Assembly (NCBI GenBank): GCA_029891345.1
Contig: CM056995.1
Span: forward strand, 215,206,547 to 215,270,546
Length of the DNA: 64,000 nt
DNA from: Dryococelus australis
Taxonomy: Eukaryota; Arthropoda; Insecta; Phasmatodea; Phasmatidae
Reading direction: 5' to 3'
The number at the start of each line of letters is the position of its first letter. Position 1 is the first letter of the stretch. The notes under the pieces were generated by a model, which worked only from the letters and a program-made list of their open reading frames with translations, did not search any database and was not told the origin of the DNA. This document shows, piece after piece, positions 58,464 through 64,000 of this stretch. The translations under genes were made by a program, and so were the position numbers.

Positions 58464-59842
58464 GACTTTGCTGTGAATGAAAAGTGTAATTGGCTATTCC
58501 AGGCTCTAAACGTTGAAGGTAAAAGTCCTGTGGACAATCAGGAAAAACATACCAATTTCACACTACCCCCAATAATAAAATAAGGGTGCAGGAACATATT
58601 CAGTCATTTAAGGAGAATCATTATACCGGCAAGCCAGTTAAATATTGTAATGCTGGTTTGAATGTAAAGATATTGTACCAGTTGTTTAAAGCACTGTACC
58701 ATGATACTAAAGTCAGCTACAGCTTTTATTTCAACTATTTCGAAGATGACTTCAACGTGTCATTTGGACATCCACAAATAAATTGTTGTGTATGTGAAGA
58801 ACTAGAAGTGAAGCTGGAGTCCTTTCTTTTTATGCTGCAAAACATGTTTATGCTATTGAGCTAGTTATCCATACATGACGAAGTAAGAAATTTTACAATG
58901 CCCTGTAAGAAAAGATAGATTGAAAAAATGGACACAACAAGAATATTCTCTCAATCGCTTGTGATTATATGCAGAAAATATAAATGCCAAAATTTCCTGT
59001 TCAGGAAAATTTTTTTATTTACTGCAAAGAACTGTTAATGTCTTCTGTATCCACAACATAAAAACAAACAATGCAGTAATTTACCTTTATCGTGAGGGTC
59101 AGGCAAAGAAAGGGCCTTATGAAGTGTTCCTCTTTTCTCCATTACTCGAGTAGCATCCCAGACCAGTATGACGAAATTCATTTATTGTCAGACAACTCTT
59201 TTGGTCAGAATAAAAATTTAACATTGTCAAAATTTCTTTTGAGTCTATCAGACTCTTAACAGATTAAAAAAATAGAGCATTTACCATTAATAGGTCATGC
59301 TTCTTAGATTGTGGTAAGGATTTTGCCATTATCAAAATATGTATTCGTAGACATGATAAAATTTACAAAACATCATCTCACTGAAATGACAATTTGTAGT
59401 AGTAATTCTCTTAAATTTAATGTTGTGGAAGTGAATCCATTAAGTGAAGTAATTTATAATTTTAGAAACGGATGGCAAAATTATTATAAAAGAAAACCTA
59501 TATTATTTGAAAATGCAAGTATTAAGGAGTATGAAATAAAGTATACTTTGCAATAAGCAGCTTTCATAATTTTATCTATGTAGCAAGACCATTCATTAAT
59601 GGATTAACTGAATGAACACACATTCATTCTTTGCCAAAACTCACACACTGCCATTAAACTTATTAAGTTCAGTGGCTTATTTTGAAGCAAAAACATCACT
59701 GAAGGAAGAAAAAGTCAAGGACTTGAATAATATTCTCTCATACATTGATGAAAATTGCAGACAAATGTATGAAGATATCACAAATTATGACAAATTATGT
59801 TCTGATGTGCCCAGAAAAGGTCATGCATTTAGAAGACACTAG
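58464..59842 (+). pseudogene. Transposase-like protein, SD-x4-Q family (copy 1)
   Basis: Blocks in order on the + strand: DNQEKHTN (58532), VQEHIQSFKENHYTG and LNVKILYQLFKAL (58585-58700), FNVSFGHPQINCCVCE (58754-58801), SKKFYNAL-like and CDYMQKI with FPVQENFF (58880-59010), and VFCIHNIKTNNAV with YREGQAKKGPYEV (about 59040-59130). DEIHLLSDNSFGQNKN (about 59170-59217) is next, then KKIEHLPLIGHASLDCGKDF and RRHDKIY (about 59268-59365). A conserved C-terminal part (59612-59842) has LPLNLLSSVAYFE and LNNILSYIDENCRQMYEDI. I recognise the layout as an uncharacterised repeated family in arthropod genomes. Stops and frameshifts lie between blocks. Catalytic function is inferred only. Confidence 0.7.
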
Positions 59843-60239
59843 ATTTTAACAATGTTATTGATTGTTAAATGTGTATCCTGTATGACATTTATGTCATTTT
59901 GTCCATTTTCTTAAGGAAAGTAGGATGTTTGCTTTTGATTTCCTCACAGACATTAAGTAATTTCATTCCAGAACATTGTTTTTATATTGTATGCTAGAGT
60001 TTTTTTTTCCCAGATATACTGCAACATTAAGAAATGGGGTTTTTCCTTTAGACTCGTTATTTGTAATAAGAGTGGTAGTCCCGAGTTTAAAAAAATGCCC
60101 TATTTTACATCCTAATTAATGGAATTAAAATGTTTTGAATATGAACTTTGAGACTGGAATAAATGTTTAAGGATGATAAAAACTTTCTAGGCTTTGTTCA
60201 GTTGCAAGAAAAATGTTTTCTCTCTCCTGTAAAATATTT
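59843..60239. other. Spacer between two tail-to-tail transposase-like genes
   Basis: AT-rich, with no motif and no visible inverted repeats. The two genes of the family end toward each other here. Confidence 0.45.
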
Positions 60240-61563
60240 GTTTCTAGACTTTAACTCTTTTTAAAAAATAGCAATAAAATTCCATTGGCTGGACACCATT
60301 GCACACAGAATTCTCTTTTGCCTTTCAATAAGAGCAAAATCACGGACACAGGACAGAAGACTGACCAGAAAAGAGAAATTTTTGCTCAACTTTAACAGTA
60401 ACCAGAAGGAACAAAATACTGATAAAGGACTAGCATCGTCCAATTATTACTTTGCCCCATGCATCGATCTGACCACACCACTCGGATTCTCTCAGCCCTA
60501 TTATCTAGTTTTTCAAAAAATAACTGTACTTGAATGAAGCAATTTCTGCTGAGCCCCTCTTAGCTATAAATCAGTGATATAAATGCATGGTAACTTCATT
60601 GGTCCCCATATTATGAATTGCTAGATTATGGCAGGACAGTTGCCGCTTAATATACCTTGAATGTTTCATATCAGGGCAGGGTTAAACCTATTGTGAGTCT
60701 TTACACAGAACTACATAGTTTGGATACCTTTTAGCTTTGTCTAAATTTTTTCTTAATGTTCTGTATGTGTGTTCTGCTTCCATTTGATGTAAATAACTGC
60801 AGATTTTCTCCCTCTCCCCCCCCCCCCCCCCCCCCCCTGCTGTGATTGTGTGGCATGCCAAATTTTAAGTTGAAGTTGCTCTGAAAAATATCTTTGTACA
60901 GTCGTTACCTTACCTCTGTGTTGGGATACTTTTATTTTTTTGACAAGTTTAAATTTGTGCTTAAATATTCGTGCGATATATTTTTGTACTGTAGTGACTT
61001 GGCTGGTGGGGAAAACTGGCAATGTTTTCACAACCCATTTAATTCACATCATATGATACAGCCTGGGGCATATTTTTATGAACACCATGCCCATCTGTAC
61101 GTGATTTCCCTAATTTAATTTTCTGCTTTAGCACCTGAATTTGTCTTTTTATTATGGAAAGCATGTCACGTAGGGTCCTCTGATATATAGGCTCCATTGT
61201 ACCATCTATTTGAATGGATATGTGACTGTACTTTTACATTGAGATGTGCACATTCCTGTAGTATATAATAGTAACACAAACATAAGAAAACATAATGGCT
61301 AACATGCTATTACATATGTAAATATAATGTGTACACATTATATTTACCAAGCATTACAACTACATGCTATAGTTAAAAAAACAAGCTGTTTTCAATTTTA
61401 CAGGTTTATTAGGATATAACAATGCAACGTTATTCCACGCACCTTAGGTCTGGGTTCAGGTAAATATTTCTTGCCATTTCTGCCTTCATACTCCGTTCCA
61501 CGGTTCCTAAGCTTCTTATGTTTCATATCCTTCCACTCAGTTACATTTATTGTCCATTTTTGT
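60240..61563 (-). pseudogene. Transposase-like protein, SD-x4-Q family (copy 2), spliced
   Basis: An N-terminal exon at 61563-61443 reads WTINVTEWKDMKHKKLRNRG and TEYEGRNGKKYLPEPRPK. It ends at a donor GTGCGT. Its basic W-K-x-N-[KR]-x-K-x-L-R-N-x-G pattern is usual for the start of this family. A core piece at about 60510-60400 has DNRAERIRVVWSDRCMGQSN followed by NWTMLVLYQYFVPSGY. The last piece has QKFLFSGQSSVLC and, after a frameshift, RDFALIERQKR and SQWNF (to 60261). The GHSFL-x-CDRDFA block of relatives is thus split, with G-H changed to G-Q. The middle exons are not recognised. Confidence 0.65.
60816..60837 (+). repeat. Poly(C) run
   Basis: Twenty-two C in a row. Similar runs at 2838-2850 and 11740-11755. 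Confidence 0.95.
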
Positions 61564-62188
61564 CTTTTATTTAACATTGTAAGCACACTTGGGACACATT
61601 ACAATCCTGCCGTACAGTCATCTTTTGTGTTATACAATGTTGTTCCACACCTATGCTAAGAACTTTTTGGGGCACTTTTTATGTGCTTATTGTTTACAGA
61701 ACATTATGCCACTAACACCTCACTATGTTTTTAAATTTGTGCCATACATTGTTATTCAAGAGGACCTTTCAATTCTTGGGGCAGCACAGTCAAAATTTAC
61801 TCAAAAATATTTAAGGAGCACAAGTATTTACAGGTAGTTATTATGCATTATGAAGGGATAGAGGGACAAATTATGAACTAATCATTATTGTACTGTAAGT
61901 AAAAGTGAAGCAAATGAAGGGCCAATAAAATATAAATTGCAATGTATATTAAGCAATTAGTTTATTTATGGGTAGTGTTATTTTATCCTTGTTCTTTAAT
62001 TAGCTTCATGCTCACGAGAATGTATTTTTCCCTGATTATGTTTTTGTTAATGAAAAATAAATGTGTATAACAAAATAATTGTTATCCTCTATGTAAGAAG
62101 CATTAGTAATCAATTTATTATTGTATGTTATGTTTCTAAAGGAAGAGAATGGAAGATTTTCTTGTGTGTTGTGATTCGCATGTTCTAG
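61564..62188. other. End of intron 3; no features
   Basis: AT-rich sequence up to the acceptor GTTCTAG at 62182-62188. Confidence 0.5.
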
Positions 62189-62372
62189 GAACAAGAAGGA
62201 GCCTTCTTCTGTGTACAAGCGGCTTTCTGCACACATAACGCTTGACTTGCCAGACCTGCCAGAGCTGTCCGATGCCCTCAGGGAGACGGCCAACCGGGTG
62301 GAGTCCATGATGGCTCATGCTCGACACTCGAGTGGGGCTGAGTTACAGCGCTCCCACACCATGCACCACTGA
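62189..62372 (+). CDS. BORCS8: BORCS8-like protein, last coding exon (C)
   Basis: Acceptor TGTTCTAG ends at 62188. The first base completes the arginine codon left by exon B (AG+G). The next 60 codons have no stop and end at TGA 62370-62372. The protein part is NKKEPSSVY, KRLSAHITLDLPDLPELS, DALRETANRVESMMAHARHS and a short tail ending TMHH. The exon is far richer in G and C than its flanks. Vertebrate BORCS8 is about 119 residues, so this C-terminal part is longer than the vertebrate form. Assignment to this gene rests on the exact phase match and strand. Confidence 0.78.
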
Positions 62373-62565
62373 GCTGCAAGCTTCACATGCCACCTGGCCA
62401 ATGCTGACAGCTTTACCAAGTACAGGGATCGCTGTTGTATCTCGTGTACATGCAATCTTTATGGCTGTCATTGAGCTGAATTTTTGTGTGAATTCTCCCA
62501 GTTTCATAAATTGTGATCATGTATTGGTAGTTCTAGTAATAAAACTGGTTAAACCCAGAAATTTA
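62373..62565 (+). other. 3' untranslated region of the BORCS8-like gene
   Basis: Follows the stop codon. A polyadenylation signal AATAAA lies at 62538-62543, about 165 bp after the stop. Confidence 0.6.
62538..62543 (+). terminator. Polyadenylation signal AATAAA
   Basis: The first canonical signal after the stop codon at 62370-62372. Confidence 0.55.
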
Positions 62566-62721
62566 GCGAATTCATGAAAGCAGATTTTGTGTTGGGGTCC
62601 ATAAATGACTGTAGTTACATGAGCTTATATTGTTGGATAGTGTTAATACAGCAAAAATGTTTTCTGATCATTTATTCCACTGTGATGTTGAATTTGTGTA
62701 ATAGTAAAGAAGACTACACAC

Positions 62722-62790
62722 TAGGGATGGGTTGGTTCCGGTTCTCAGTTCCACTGGTTCTTGATTTTGAGAACCGGGACCGATTAACCT
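62722..62790 (+). repeat. hAT-like element end, unpaired
   Basis: CTAGGGATGGGTTGGTTCCG, then alternating GGTTCTC and GAGAACC blocks (GTTCTCAGTTCC, TTGAGAACCGGGACC) that can pair. Its opening resembles that at 38488. No right end found. Confidence 0.35.
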
Positions 62791-64000
62791 ATTAAAATTT
62801 CAGTTCTACGACGAAAACAGTAAACACACTATTTTTATACATAGAAGGAGATGAAGTGGGAAGTGAATTACCTACAACCACATTCATATTAATTATTGAT
62901 GGGTAATATTTTCATGTTTAAACCTTCGTTGTCTCGAGTTTCTACGAGTACTTTACAACAAAATTGTTATCTATTTCTAACCATGTGGTACATATTTCTC
63001 GTATGGAAACAAAAATAAAACGTTTCCATAGGTCCATGGGTGATGTATACAGCTGTTATGTGTAACATGCAGAAAATGAACAACACTATGGCGAACAATG
63101 GAAAATGAAGCCCTCATGGTGGTGAACTGGAGGAACCATTTAATACCAAGCCGTTCATGTAACTTGTCCCATATATCAGGAATGTACATTTGTAAATAAT
63201 AGGTTAATTAACTACACAGGCTACATAGCAAGCAAAATTGCAAAAATGTTGTTCCTTTCTATCGGATGTGACATCAAGGCACTGGAAATTATTGTTTCTT
63301 TCAACTCAACCCTAAGTAGCTACACAGGCAAGTTTGCGTAGCAGTATATTAAAATCAGTTTTTGAGGTGTAACTTGTGTAATGTAAATGAAAACCTACAA
63401 ATTTTAGTTTTGTTATGTGTTTATTGTTTGATTGAGGAAACCTTTGTTTTCATAACGGGATGAAAATCTGTAATGTTCTTGTACATTGATGTTTATGAAA
63501 TTTTGTTTATGAAAACAAGGAATAAAGCAGCAAGGTAAAGTTAATGTACCTTTACTATTTCATGTTGTCTGTTTTGATGATATTAGTATTAGAAATTAAA
63601 ATGAGATTATTTCAAATTTACAGACGTATGGAATTAATTTATATTAAATTTGCTGAACAGTATACATAGACGCTAATGATATTATTTACAAATGCTAAAA
63701 ATGCATCATAATAAAAGTAAGTTAATTAAATTTACTTGCACAATTAGTAATAAACAAAAATCCAGCACGCAGAAATATCTGTTGTCTATTGAGCAGCAAG
63801 ATGACGGTGAGAGCTGCATAAAAGTAGTTTCTTTCAACCCTTCCTGTGTAACTGCAACCAGAGAGAAAAAGGTGTAACTGCACTAGATTACACACATTTT
63901 GTTTGAAAGAAATGGACCTAATTATCTTGGAGATTATGTGATGTGCATAAAAGTTAAAGTTATTAACTTTCCAGGAGCTTAGGTTCAAGTAGCAAAAATA
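62791..64000. other. Downstream sequence, no gene recognised
   Basis: AT-rich. Short frames at 62977-63189 (-), 63692-63877 (+) and 63722-63988 (-) have no motif or splice support. Confidence 0.5.

Overview
The window looks like a stretch of a large, repeat-rich, AT-rich animal nuclear genome, most likely an arthropod and probably an insect. The reasons are spliced exons, long introns, microsatellites, and many degraded LINE, Gypsy, Tc1/mariner-type and other DNA elements of kinds common in insects. No bacterial operon, CRISPR array or rRNA was seen. Almost every long open frame belongs to a mobile element, and most of these are broken.

One host gene is supported. Three exons of a BORCS8-like gene (a subunit of the BORC lysosome-positioning complex) lie on the + strand at 22621-22798, 31518-31625 and 62189-62372. 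Their splice phases fit exactly, so the gene covers at least 40 kb and most of the window right of 22.6 kb is its two introns. The first exon was not found.

Layout. 1-5.8 kb: a decayed jockey-like LINE that carries two copies of a second LINE family, one on each strand. 5.8-8.1 kb: unexplained sequence. 8.1-13.45 kb: a broken Gypsy element on the - strand, invaded by a 484-bp insert at 11667-12150 and by a 3421-bp terminal-inverted-repeat DNA transposon at 8217-11637. 13.45-18.1 kb: repeats, including a tandem array with a period of about 285 bp. 18.1-22.4 kb: a second Gypsy element with recognisable LTRs, a gag remnant and a mostly deleted pol. 22.6-62.4 kb: the host gene, whose introns hold a deleted mariner-like element (28192-29116), a tRNA-derived SINE (about 38 kb), a 2826-bp mariner-like element with inverted repeats of about 460 bp (49508-52333), a Mag-like Gypsy remnant (54.4-57.1 kb), and two tail-to-tail fragments of another transposase-like family (58.46-59.84 kb and 60.25-61.57 kb).

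The strongest candidate for an undescribed system is the element at 8217-11637. It has 28-bp inverted ends (26 of 28 identical), a 4-bp TTAG target duplication confirmed by the reading frame of the Gypsy integrase it interrupts, at least eight copies of a TCCATGCTAAAGAC-like motif that could bind a transposase, and a spliced gene for a protein with a D...SD-x3-Q-x-[RK]-N...E-x-GHG pattern. The fragments at 58-61.6 kb share the SD-x4-Q-x2-N and GH layout. This suggests, as inference, that both families are DDE-type or RNase H-like transposases that may be distantly related. All copies here are disabled.
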